NCBI RefSeq assembly: GCF_004011695.2 | Contig: NC_082416.1 | Location: 1,612,001-1,676,000 of the forward strand | Direction: 5' to 3' | DNA: 64,000 nucleotides | Origin: Ascochyta rabiei | Lineage: Eukaryota > Ascomycota > Dothideomycetes > Pleosporales > Didymellaceae | Part shown: one piece after another, positions 44,237 to 56,460 of the stretch | Layout: every line of letters starts with the position of its first letter | How positions within the stretch are numbered: the stretch's first letter is position 1 | Notes under the pieces: generated by a model | What the model saw: the letters and a program-made list of their open reading frames with translations, nothing else | The model's database searches: none | Told to the model about the DNA's origin: nothing | Made by a program: the position numbers and the translations under genes

Positions 44237-46067
44237 ACGTACTCCACAGGTGAGCAGATTAAACAGGTGAGCGGATCACTCTGCCAAGACCACACTAAAT
44301 CTCTACCCTATTATAGCTTGTATTAGCCCACTTTAGCCTTGTATACAGTAGTACAGTAAATAATATTATTTAGAAATATCTTATATAGCCTTCTTATATA
44401 TATATATAAGTTATATCTAATATTATAGCACTTTATACAGCGTCTTTAGGTTATTTCCCCTCCTTTAGCGCACACTCGCTTCTTTACCTTCTTACTATTA
44501 CTACATGCCCTAAACTTAGTTAGAGTAGTTAATTAAAGGCCTTCCTTAGCTGTTAGGACCCCCTCCTCCTATAACTACTTTCTTTTATTTAATTTACGTT
44601 GTATAGCAGCCTTATTTACTGTTTAAAGCCTAGTAATCTCCTTTTTAGCTAACACTAGCTTATACGCAACAATAGCTACACCTTTAGTAAGCTGCTTACA
44701 TACCTTTAAATCCTCTCTTAAACAAGCGTTAATTGCAACTCTAATTGCAGGGTATTGCTTAGGGTGTAGGACTGCTAGGGAGCATCTTCTACAGGAGGTA
44801 GTAGTAGGGTACATAGGCAGACATTAAGACCTATTATAACCTGTTCTAGGTTAAAGGGGACTAATCTAGCACCTTAGAAGCCTCCTTAAATATTGCTAGA
44901 AGTAAATGTCTCCTTATAGGCGCCTATAAAGCATAGTAGGAACTTAGTTTTAGTAATATAAGTAATGTAGTTATATATAAGATTTTTAGCTTAGCGCCTA
45001 TACGCCTTTTTTAGAGGGGTAAAATAATCTATATTAAGTAGTTATAAGAGTTGTAATAAGTGTAGAGGTATATATAGTGTAATAATGTTTACTTCCTTAC
45101 AGTATTGTTAGAATTTAAGGGAGTTATGGCTCTTGTGGCTGTTAATAAGGAGCAGCTAGTACACTTCTTAGGTGCGCGTCTTTATATAGGCATTAAAGTG
45201 CTTTAACTAGTCTAGACTAAGCTTGTTAATAGTCTATCTAATCTTAGAGACTCTAATAACCTAATTATAGGGCAGATTGTCTTCTTTATACTAGGTAGAG
45301 AGGTAGTTACAGCCTTTAAAGATAATAAAGGGTAGAATAGCCTACCTTATGCTATTTATGCCCTATATAACTATTATCTACTTAAAGTTACCCTACTACA
45401 CTGCCTTTCGCTGTCCTTAACACTCTAAGCCTTTAATAACTACTCCTATTAATATCTAGCCTATTATATAGCCTGTCTTATTAAAGTTGTATATGTTATT
45501 ATCCTAGATACTATACTTAGCTTTAACATTTACTATAAGCCTAAACTAGCCTTATATAATCTCTAGATCCTTACAGGGGGCTCTCTTATAGTTGTACTTA
45601 CAATTAAACTTCACTTTAAGGTTAGAGCAGCACTTAATAAATGTATTAGGCTAGTTTATGCTAATGTAGCTTATATTACGCTTAGTATATAAAGAATTAG
45701 CTATATTAGCTACAGCAGCCAGCTAAGGGGCAAATACTTATATATCTAGCTTAAGAATATACTTAGTAATTACGTCCTCCTTAGTCTAGTCTATAATCTG
45801 TTAAACTAGCGTATAATCAGCTTGTGCAGGTTGTCCTATGTATTAAGCGTGTAGTGTGCTGTAAGGTGCGTTATATATAGCTATAGTGCGTTACAGGGTA
45901 AGTATTATATCTTATTTAATTGCCTAGAGCGTAAGCTGTATTGCAGCTTCTCTTAAGGGCGTAGATTAATGTTGTTGTTAAGGCATTGCGTGGTATAGTG
46001 GATGTTTAGTGTGGTCTTAGCAGAGTGATATGCTCACCTGTTTAATCCGCTTACCCGTAGAGTACGT
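44237..46067 (-). mobile_element. Pogo/Fot-like DNA transposon C
   Basis: 1,831 bp inside element E, ends ACGTACTCCACAGGTGAGCA. The minus-strand transposase relic is colinear with A and B but heavily RIP-damaged. The expected TA target duplication is not visible (aa on the left, tc on the right), so it is mutated or lost. Confidence 0.82.
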
Positions 46068-46400
46068 TCGCAACTAGCTTTTAATAAAGAGCTTTATAAC
46101 TTTGTACTACATAATTTATAATAATAACTAGAATTTACTATACTTATTTTTTTAACCAGTAAAGATAAAAATTTAGAACTTAATAAAATCTCTTAGAAAT
46201 TGAATTTTGGTATGGAAAACGTAGTCTTTAGAGTAATGTTTATATTAAGTTCTCTTTTATATCTATCTTAGTTGTTTAAATATACTAATCTTTATAGATT
46301 TTCTTAAAAATTCTAAGTAAAAAACCTCTAAATTTAGTTTATATAAAGAACTAAGCTAAATATAAGAAAAGTGCTAATACTCAAGTTACTCTAAAGACTA

Positions 46401-48249
46401 ACGTGTTTCACCACTAAGCAGCGTACCCCCACTAAGCGGCGCGCCCTTACCAACATCGCAACTATTACAGACTATTACTACTGCACTACAACACTGCACT
46501 AATAATTACTCTAGCCTAATATACTATTTAGAAGCGTTACTATTATCTATATCTATAATTTCTACTGTACAGGTACGCGTGTTGTAGCTAGTCTTACTAC
46601 AACGCCTATAGTGCCTCTCCTTACGTACCCTCTTTGCAGGCTGTTTAGCTGGCTGCCTACTACTTTAGTCCTTCTCAGCTATTAAAACCTGTACGTTACC
46701 TACTGTAAGACTCTTCTCTATTTTAATATACTTTCTTTTATAACTGCACTGCTCTGTTAGAGTAGTTATTGCCTTACAAATGCCAGCTAGTTCCTGCGCC
46801 TGCAACACTAAATTAAAACCTATAATAGCTATACCTTTTTTAAGCAAATTAATAGCCTATAGAAGAGGAGAGACTATAAATTCTCTATAACTTTGTATGC
46901 GCTAATAAACCAGCGTTAATTACGCCTCTATCTCCTTTAGGGTGGCTAGGGTTTTTAACTCCTATAGGGTAGCCTCTAGTAGTAGAGGTGTTAGCGTGCA
47001 AAGCACTACATTAAGCTTTAATAGCACTTGCTCTAGGTTATAGGGTACTAAACTAGAGCCTCTAAAGCTTAATAGGATATTTTCCTTTGTAATTGCCTTT
47101 TTAAAAGTAATACAAAAGGCTAGTAAGAACGTTTCTTTATTAACTTGCGTAACAAAGTACCTTGCCTACCTGTTGATCTTAGCAGAGCACGCCTGCTTTA
47201 AAGGGGCAAAACAGCCTATATTAAGTGGCTGCAGCAGGTGTAATAAGTAAGAAGGCATACAGAGAGTAATATTCTTCTGTTCCTTACAGTACTTATAGAA
47301 TTTATAGCTCTAGTAGCTCTTATAGCTATCTATAAATAGTAGATAGTATATGTCTACAGTACGCTCCTTTATATGCGCATTAAAGTGCTTTAGCTACTTT
47401 ATACTAAGCTTATTTATTATCTAGCTATTAGCGCTAGTCTTAATTACCTATTTGTAAGGTAGGTCTAGGTACTCGCTTAATATAAGAACCTTACTGCTAA
47501 AGATAATAAAGAGTAGGATAGCCTATCTGCCAGCGCAGATGCCCTAGATAATTATAACCTAGTCTTAGTTACCTAGCTGTATCTTCTTAGGATTGCTTTG
47601 CTTCTTAGAGCTTAAAAAGACTATCTAAGCAGTTATTATGCCTATTATAAAACTAGACTTATTAAAGTTATATATGTCTTTATCTAGAATCCTATACTTC
47701 TTCTTTATATTCTTAACTAGCTTAAACTAGGGCTCTATAATATATAAATCTTTATTTAGGGCCTATTAACAATTATATAAGTAACTGTGTTAAAGCTAAA
47801 CCTCCTTAGTACGCGTTCTAAACCTGTCTACTTAGTTCTTACTAACAGGTCCTTTACTGCGTGCAGTAAGGAGATTATTAGCTATTTCTTACACTATAGT
47901 CCTTATAGCGCCTATTTCTTATATATCTAGCTTAAGTATACATGCTACTATTACCTCCTCCTCTATCTTATCTAGCTTACTTAAGTTAGGTTAACAGTTG
48001 CGTTAGGCGCGCTTTCTAGCGCGTTGTTGTCTTAGCCTTGTTTCTAGGACATTAAATGCCTTAGATGTATATTTTGTACTATCTAGTGTAGTAGCTTCTG
48101 TAGCTTAGATAGGAAGGTAGAGTGTACCTTTGTTATAGGATTGTTGCGCGTAGTATTGTAGTGGTATTGTTGTAATAGTCTATAATAGTCGCGATGTTAG
48201 TAAGGGCGCGCCGCTTGGTGGGGGTGCGCTGCTTCGTGGTGAAACACGT
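46401..48249 (-). mobile_element. Pogo/Fot-like DNA transposon F
   Basis: 1,849 bp inside element E, ends ACGTGTTTCACCACTAAGCA, TA duplications at 46399-46400 and 48250-48251. A minus-strand transposase relic is present, including a region homologous to the MPPHSSHLLQPL block of element A at about 47.2 kb. Inactive. Confidence 0.88.
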
Positions 48250-48519
48250 TACCTTTTCTTTACTAAACTCTAATATCTAAGAGCTTTAAGCATAGTATAT
48301 TAGCTTAAACTCTAGTAGAGATACTAATATAAAAGAGTTCTAAAAGGTTTTATACTAGATTTATAAAGCTTAATATCTACTATAACTTTAGTATTACAAG
48401 TCTTTTAATTAAGTGTCTAGATAAGAAGCTAGACTATATTGAAAGTTGTACTTTTTTGTTGTTTTCACTAGTAAAACGGGCGCATTGCGCGAATCCGCGC
48501 GTTGCATGCACGGACACGG

Positions 48520-48837
48520 TAAGCTAAACCATCTGGTTTTCGGCCATGACTGGTCTTCGGCCACCCAACCAAACCATACCTCACTATTTAAAGTTGTAAT
48601 ATTTTCATAACAACTCTTATAATTGCTACTCTAGACATATAGACTATAGAGTAAGAACTCCTGCTGCTGCTGGTGGTCTTTTAGCCTTATCTTCTCTGTG
48701 CCTTAATGGTTGATCAGCGTGTAATACTGCTGCCTGCTCAATAGCAACCTTAATAGCTTTAACGGTTCTATAGCGCTTATCTAGGTTTAATTAAATACGC
48801 TTTCTTACGCGTGTAAATGTACTACTACCTAGCTAAT
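48520..48837. other. Short unassigned stretch
   Basis: 318 bp between element E and the Gypsy family-2 LTR. The minus strand may hold a small transposase N-terminal relic (KAIKVAIEQAA). Not assigned. Confidence 0.35.
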
Positions 48838-49320
48838 TGCTGAAGTCGTACTTTAGTCAAAGACCGTAAGCGCTGATTTTATTAGTTCTTAGGGATAAGT
48901 ACTGGTGGATTGGTCAGAGTTATTAACTAAGCAAAGCTTGTAAAAATAGGGTGCAATAAAAAGTACAGAGTAGACAGTCTAGTTTAAGAGCAGGTTAAGA
49001 TTCTAAAGATAAACATAATTAATAAGGTTAAACACAAACTATAAGGGTTATGTTCCTACTAACTATACACTAAGGAGATACAGTACTTATTAATAAGTAA
49101 CTAGAGTTAGTCTAATAAAATATTTAAGGGTGCTTATAGATAAGCATATTGTACTATACTTAGTAATAAGTAGTTATATATATTATGCTTATTAATAAGT
49201 AGTTAGGTAACATCCTATCTGTTCTGTCCTTCTCTACAGTTTATTCCTTTAGGGCAAAGTAAGGGGTCTTAGTTAGCTAGTACTTATGTTTGTGCTGTGC
49301 CCTAGCATAGGATTATAATA
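48838..49320 (-). repeat. 3' LTR of Gypsy family 2
   Basis: 483 bp, plus-strand ends TGCTGAAGTC...GATTATAATA, matching 60100-60583 and 16854-17340. Confidence 0.88.
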
Positions 49321-49510
49321 CTATCCTCCTTTCTTCTTTAGTTTGTCCTTAAACTATGTATTTATCTGTTAGAGTTTTATATAATCTACAATCCCTATAT
49401 CTAGAAACCTGTAAGTTAAGATGTTCTTATATGCCTACAACATCTATCTTATATTAGAAATCTGTTAAGTTAATACACCTACTAAAGTCCTTTATAATTA
49501 TTATTTCTTT

Positions 49511-49927
49511 AGTAGCTATAAGTGCTATATTATACTAGGTAGCCTAAAAGGTCTTTAGTGTGCTAAATGTATAAAGGCTGTCAAGCTATATGTAAACATG
49601 TCCTAGGTGTTATTAGATAAGACTTATAAGGAGTATAAAAAAAAGATAGAAGTAGACAAGTTACTCCTTACAACTATAATTGCGCAGTTATTACATAAGA
49701 AGAAAATTTTAAAATAGGCAAATAAACGCGCGCAGTAAAAGGCACTATATTTAGCAAATAGAATAGTAAAGGCTAGTAAGTTATACCTAGCTAAAGAAGT
49801 AAATCCTAACTATCCTGCAGCGTGTATTGGCACATATGCCTTACTAGCTACCTAGGGTACTCTTAGGTTAATTAAAGAGTCTGTAGCAAATTATAGTACT
49901 TACGTACTAATTAGCAGCAGCTTTTAA
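49511..49927 (+). pseudogene. Antisense Cys-rich ORF of Gypsy family 2
   Basis: A plus-strand frame of 138 codons opposite to pol, between the chromodomain end and the 3' LTR. Same length and same terminal stop as the copy at 17530-17946. Segments: KCYIILGSLKGL, CAKCIKAVKLYVNMS, LLDKTYKEYKKKIEVDKLLL, AKEVNPNYPAACIGTYALLA and SVANYSTYVLISSSF before TAA. Internal stops are TAG/TAA only, as from Gln/Trp codons. The opposite strand has stops not explained in this way. Cys pairs suggest a small zinc-binding module. No family recognised; an upstream exon is likely. Confidence 0.6.
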
Positions 49928-51427
49928 GGTGCGTAGGTAGTTCCTATATGTTTTCTTAGTCTAGGTATCCTAACTATTTAACTAGGTACCTTTATTAATT
50001 GCTATTTCCTCTATATACTACTGTTTTTTTAACTTTCTATTTATCTTTGCTATTAGCTAGATAATAGAAGTTCTCCTAGATAGGTGTTCCATAGTTAGCT
50101 AGTTCTAATAGCAATATGTAGAACACTAGATAGATCTTTATATCCTTTAGCAGATTAAGTCTATAGTTAACTAGGCTTATCTGCTTAGAAATAAAAAAAG
50201 GTTTAACTTTAAAATAGTCTAGTCTTTTTGTTAGTCTTTATGTGCAAAGCTTTTTTATAAGAAGATAGACTTTATTTCCCTCTTTTAGCTACGGTGCTGT
50301 TTTTCTTTTCTAATTAATATATTAGATTGCTTGTTCTTAAGCCTTACTATTATTTTCTCGTGCTTTCCTATGCACTTCCTTTAGTCTTTCTACTAAGGGT
50401 ATTAATAAGTTAGTCTGTACTAGTGTGTCTAGACTTCTAGTAAAGAGATTTAGGTGCATCCTGTAATTTAGGAAGAACAGCAATTTGTCTGTTACTTCTA
50501 ACAATTATTTGTTGTATGCAATCTGTGCTATAGGTAGCAGTAGAACCTAGTTGTCTTACTGCTTGTTGCTGTAAATCTGTAGGTATGTTTCTATAGTCTA
50601 ATTTGTTCTTTTAGTCTATCTATATGTCTGCAGATAATAGGCTGTTAAAAGCTTCTTCTTGGTACTAATAGCTGCTAAGAGCGTAGTCTAATAATTTAAT
50701 GTAAAGAGCTTATCTTAATTACTAATAATTAATTCTAGTATGCTATAATGCCTTATGTGTTAATCTAGGAACACTTATGTAAGCTGCTCTGCAGTGTAAC
50801 TATGTTAAAACAGTATTATTTTAGCGTACTTAGTAAATCTGTTAACTATAACAAAGATTAAGTTGTAGTTGTATCTAGTTATAGGGTCTCTTAAGATAGG
50901 TAGCTATGTAATAAAATCTATTGTAATGTTTGTCTATAGTGCCGTAGGCAGCTCTATTATCTACATTTCTCTGTATTTTGCGTGTGTACTATGTCTATCT
51001 TGCTAACAGTTAACATAGTTCTTAAAGTATTTAGTAACCTTGTCCTTTATATTACTAAACTTATAGTATTACTTAATACGTTCTATTGTAGGTGTAATTG
51101 CAGGGTGTCTGTGCAGTAGGTTATTGTAGTAATTAGCTATAATATTGTTCTAAAGTTTCTCTAGTACGTCTGATGTAATGCGCTATTTTTTTCTAATTTG
51201 CATTATATTGTTTAGTTACTGCAATAGTCTAAGTAACCTATTGTTGTTAACTCCTAGTACTGCAAACTAGATTATTGTCTTTTCTCTAGCAAGGTTGTGT
51301 TGTCTGCTAAGCGCGTTAGCTCTACTATTGTCTTTGCCTAGTGTATACAACATCTTATATTTATATTACCTAAGCATCTTAGACTAACGTACTTGTTGTT
51401 AATTTAAGACCTTAGTAGTAGTAAAGT

Positions 51428-51600
51428 TGTTAGATGAAACAAGCTCTAGCAAGGTTAGATCTGTACAATTAAGCAGGGACCAATAGGCTTAGCACACTAG
51501 CAAAGAACCTAAATCTCTCTAAACACAGGGGAACAGGAACATACAACGACTATTAATATTATTAAGTTACCTTATTACACGTTTATTATACTATCTAACA
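51428..51600 (+). repeat. 5' LTR of Copia 2
   Basis: 173 bp, TGTTAGAT...ATCTAACA. Confidence 0.92.
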
Positions 51601-54345
51601 ATTAAGAGTTTTACTGCTGCGACTAACGCAAATAGCACAATTAACCTACTACAACCCTACAATAACACTAAGGGACTACACAGACTACACAGGCTAGATT
51701 ATATAACTATATGCTAGATACATAGTCTACAACATCTAGGACAAGATAAATCTAAAATCTAGTGTCTAAGAAACACTAAAACTACTAGCTATACGTGCGC
51801 CTGTTGTTACAGACTACGCGCTAGCTCCCAGCATTAAAGTCCTAACAAGACTAACTAAACTATTAACTAGAGGTTAGAAGGCTTTTAAGGAAGACCTTAA
51901 ATATTACAAGATACTCCTTAAATAGTATAAGAGCAATTAATATAAGTATAGGAAAGAACAAAGCAGCATGCAACAGATTGTTGCGTTTATCTAGTTAACT
52001 GTGTTACTACACTTACTACGCACATACTGTCTTCTAGACAAACTACTCTAACAGTAGATTACTAACCTGCAATTAACAGTTAGAATTAACAAACAAATTA
52101 AACAAGAATAAGCCTGTAATAGATACCTCTTAGCTCTTAATCTAATAAGAAGCACGTTATAATAGGACATATAGCTAGCTAAGTATAACTTTGTAGGTAC
52201 ATAGGTGGAGACATACTAAGTTACTAAATTATTATAATTAAATGTAATAATAAAAGACTTTCTAGCAGCTATAAACAAAGTTGCGCCTATATAGTCTACA
52301 AATTTCTAAGATAATAGTCGATTTGCAACTAGCATAAGCTAGAAGGGGATAATAAAACGCTTCTAAGAACACATAATAATATATTATCCTCTTAGATTAG
52401 GGAAACATAAGGCCTTTATAGCTAGTAATGTATTATTTCTTGCTTAAGAGGGTAGAACCTCCTAGAGCACTAAAGGGGACGCCTAATATGCTAAAAGCGC
52501 GCTATCTAGCAACTGGGGCAGACCCTGCAATTAACGTACAGTAGGTAGGAAAACTACTACACTTAAGTAGCCTTTAGAGTAAGGACCTACTACTATAGAG
52601 GGAGCAAAATGCCCTATATATAGACAACGCCACAGTATATAGAATTGCTATTATATTAATCTAGACAAGGCACCTAAGTAGTAGAAACTAAATAAGGCAA
52701 TAAATAAGCTTATACAATTCAAGCGTAAGAAAGACACTATGTTTTAAGGGCTAATTTGTAAATAAAGCAGAGCCTGTTTAAGAACACTAGTTATAAAACA
52801 ATTACACACACTAACACCTAAGATCCCTAAAGAATAACTAGAGGGCTAGAGAGTTATAAATGTGAAAGCTTTCTTTAATGCGGCGTTAGGCAGAAAGAAT
52901 GCTGAAGGCTATCCACTAAGGGAGTCGTTCATCCTTAACTTAGGATCAACCTGCTACGACACTTACGCAGCCACGCTTACCAGCCAATCGTTTTGAATAA
53001 TAATGGCGATTGCAGCTTACTACGATATGGAGCTAAAACAATACAATGTTACAAACGCATTTGTCCAAACAACAATAGATTAAGAGGTTTACATAAAAAT
53101 GCCTTAAGGCTACTAGAAGCCTAGAACAATTCTATAAATAAACAAGGCGTTATACAGTCTCCGTATCTCCCTACTCCTCTAGCAGAAAGAATTTACCACA
53201 ACGCTTAAGGCACTAGGATTCTAGATTGTACCCTATAAGCTGTGCTGCCTAAATAGAGATAGAGTTATTATTTTCTTCTACGTTAACAATATTATACTTA
53301 CGTACTACAGAGATAAGGAGCATAAAGCATAAGAAGTAATTAGATACTTACAAAACAGTTATAAATCTACTAGAGGAGAAAACCTTTAGTAGTTCCTTAG
53401 TATAGAAATTATCTAAAAAACAGTAGATAAAAAGATCTAACTATTACAAGCTGCATACTTAAACAAGATTAGCTACTTAGCTAATAGGTAGGATATTTAA
53501 CATTATACTCCTATAGCAGCAATAGAACTTTATCTAAGGAAGAGTCTAGCAGCGCTAGTAGAAATTAATAAATATTAACATAAGATTAGGTTGTTGCTTT
53601 TTACTGCAGTTACTATAAGGCCAGATATTGCTTTTACTACCTTGCAACTAGCTTACTTCTTAGTAAATCTAGGACCTAAGCACTATAACGCTGTGGATTA
53701 AGTATTACTATACCTCTAAGATACTGAATAATAAGCCCTATAACTAGCAGGAGCTAAAGGAATGTAAATTACAAGTAAAGCTTTGTTTGTAGATAACACC
53801 CTAGATTGCAAAAGCTTATAAGGATACGCTAGAAGACTATTTAGTAGACTTATTGCATAGAGAGCTAACAAGCAAGACACAGTTACTACATTAACTACTA
53901 AAGTAGAGCTACTAGCTCTCTTATAAGTAGCTAAAGAAGCACTCTTTATATTAAGACTGCTCTATAAACTCTAAATAAAAATAGACATGCGCACTATTAA
54001 TGTCTAGTACAATAATAAGTAAACTATACGCTTAGTAACAGAGGAAGTTTCCTATCTCTAAACTAAACTTTAATATATAGATATCTACAACTATTAGATT
54101 AGATAAGAAGTATCTAAGGGTACAATTAAAATAGAATTTGTACAGTTAGTAAATATAATTGCAGACAGCGTAACAAAGGTCCTACTAGCAAACAAATAGG
54201 AGGAGTTCCTTTAATAACTTAGCCTAGCTATTACAGAGCTAGTACAGGTAACAAATACTGTAGCTCTTAAGGAAAATTAAGAGTAACTTAAAGACCTTAC
54301 ATTTGCATAACTACTAGCTTAATATGTCTCTAAGCTAAAGGGGTG

Positions 54346-54518
54346 TGTTAGATAGAACAAGCTCTAGCAAGGTTAGATCTGTACAATTGACTAGGGACCA
54401 ATAGGATTAGCACACTAGCGAAGAACCTAAATCTTACTAAACATAGGGGAATAGGAACATACAACAACTATTAATATCATTTAATTACCTTATTACACAT
54501 TTATTATACCATCTAATA
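54346..54518 (+). repeat. 3' LTR of Copia 2
   Basis: 173 bp, TGTTAGAT...ATCTAATA; the last-but-one C is changed to T, a RIP-type transition. Confidence 0.92.
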
Positions 54519-54595
54519 AAAGTATACTAGGTTCTTATAGTTAGTGTAGATAGTAAGTTCTAAGCAGCTTTCTGCATATAGTCGCTAATGTTCTA

Positions 54596-56460
54596 ACGTA
54601 TTTAATAGGTAAGTTGGCCACACGGGCGAGTCGGCCACTCTGCTAAGACCACACCAACATTCTACCTTATAACGCAATGACTTAACAACAATATAAACCT
54701 ACGCCCTTAAAAGAGGCTGCAATACAGCTTACACTCTAGGCACTTAAATAAGACGCGAACCTTACTATATAACGCGCTACAGCCATATACAACGCGCCTT
54801 ACAGTATACTACGCAATTAATATATAGGATAACCTACACAAGCTAATTGTACGCTAAGTTAACAGAATATAGATTAGACTAAGGAGGATGTAATTGCTAA
54901 GTACATTCTTAAGCTAGATGCATAAGGATTTGCCCCTTAGCTAGCTGCTGTAGCTAATATAGCTAATTCTTTGCGTGCTAAGCGTAATATAGGCTATGTT
55001 AGCATAAACTAGCCTAATATATTTATTAAGCGCCGCCCTAACCTTAAAGTAAAGTTTAATTACAAGTACAAGTATAACTATAAGAGCTTTATAAGGATCT
55101 AGAGATTATATAAGGCTAGTTTAGGCTTATAGTAAATGTTAAAGCTAAGTATAGCATCTAGGATAATAATATGTACAACTTTAATAAGACAGGCTTTATA
55201 ATAGGCTAGATATCTACAGGAGCAGTTGTTACAGGTTTAGAGCGTTAAGGACAGCTAAAGGCAGTGTAGTAGGGTAATTAAGAGTAGACAATGGTTATAT
55301 AGGGCATTAATGGCACAGGGTAGGCTATTCTACCCTTTATTATCTTTAAAGGCTGCAACCACCTCTCTGCCTGGTACAAAGAGGACAACCTGCCCTACAA
55401 CTAGGTTATTAGAGTCTCTAAGAACAGATAGACTACTAACAAGCTTGGTCTAGACTAGTTAAAGCACTTTAATGCCTATATAAAGACGCGCACCTAAGGA
55501 GTACACTAGCTGCTTCTTATTAATAGCCACAAGAGCTACAACTCCCTTAACTTCTAACAATACTATAAGGAAGTAAAGATTATTACACTGTGTATGCCTC
55601 TATACTTATCTTACCTCTTACAACCACTAGATATAGTTTGTTTTACCCCTCTAAAGAAGGTATATAGGCGCTAAGCTAAGAATCTTATCCACAACTATAT
55701 TACTTATATTACTAAAACTAAGTTCCTACTATGCTTTATAGACGCCTATAAGGAGACATTTACTTCTAGCAATATCTAAGAAGGCTTCTAAGGCGCTGGA
55801 ATAGTCCCCTTTAACCAGGAACAGGTTATAATAGGTCTTAATGTCCGCCTACGTACCCTACCGCTACCTACTATAGAAGATAAGCCCTAGCAGTCCTAAA
55901 CCCTAAGCACTACCCTGCAATTAGGGTCGCAATTAACGCTTGTTTAAGAGAGGATTTAAAGGCATGCAAGCAGCTTACTAACTTTAATAGTTAAGGCCTT
56001 TAAAAAGCTTGCTAAAGGCGCAGCTATAGTAGCGCACAAGCTGGTGTTAGCTTAAAGGGAGATTACTAGGCTTTAAGCAGTAAATAAGGCTGCTACGCGA
56101 CGTAAATCGCATAAAAGAAAGAAGTTACAGCAGGAGGGAGTCCTAACAGCTAAGGAAGGCCTTTAATTAACTACTCTTACTAAGTTTAGGGCGCGTAGTA
56201 ACAGTAAGAAGGTAAGGAAGCAAGTACGTGTTAAAGGAGGTAAGGTAACCTAAAGATGCTGTAAAAAGTGCTACAACGTAGGGTATAACTTACGCACATG
56301 TAAAAAGCCTAAAGAAGGTGTTACTAAATAATATTATATACTGTACTACTATAAACAATGCCAATGTGGGCCAATGTAAGCCATAATAGGGTAGAATGTT
56401 GGTGTGGTCTTGGCAGAGTGGCCGACTCGCCCGTGTGGCCGACTTACCCGTTGAATACGT
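54596..56460 (+). mobile_element. Pogo/Fot-like DNA transposon G
   Basis: 1,865 bp, plus strand, inserted in Gypsy family 2 with TA duplications (54594-54595 and 56461-56462); the empty site at about 36634 confirms this. Terminal repeats of about 70 bp contain GGCGAGTCGGCCAC. Transposase relics: FNKTGFIIG (first acidic motif lost), ITLCMPLYLSYLLQPLDIVC (third Asp kept) and a C-terminal Cys region. Many RIP-type stops. Confidence 0.92.

Larger units (their letters stand above)
44127..48519. mobile_element. Non-autonomous pogo-type element E, carrying C and F
   Basis: Long terminal repeats (left CTGTATCCATGCGCGCAATG, right inverted CCGTGTCCGTGCATGCAACG) extend inward past ACTAGT; TA on both sides (44125-44126 and 48520-48521). 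After removing elements C and F only about 0.7 kb of non-coding sequence remains, so E itself is a MITE-sized host. Confidence 0.78.
51428..54518 (+). mobile_element. Copia retrotransposon 2, complete ends, internal deletion
   Basis: 3,091 bp inserted in Gypsy family 2. Both LTRs are 173 bp (51428-51600 and 54346-54518), with 5-bp duplication aaagt (51423-51427 and 54519-54523); the empty site is seen at about 36567. Internal sequence matches Copia 1, but about 2.0 kb is missing at about 52949 (corresponding to 18892-20897 of Copia 1, integrase region). RNase H shows RPDIAFTTLQLAYF; the RT box is YVNN. A purine tract precedes the 3' LTR. Inactive. Confidence 0.92.
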
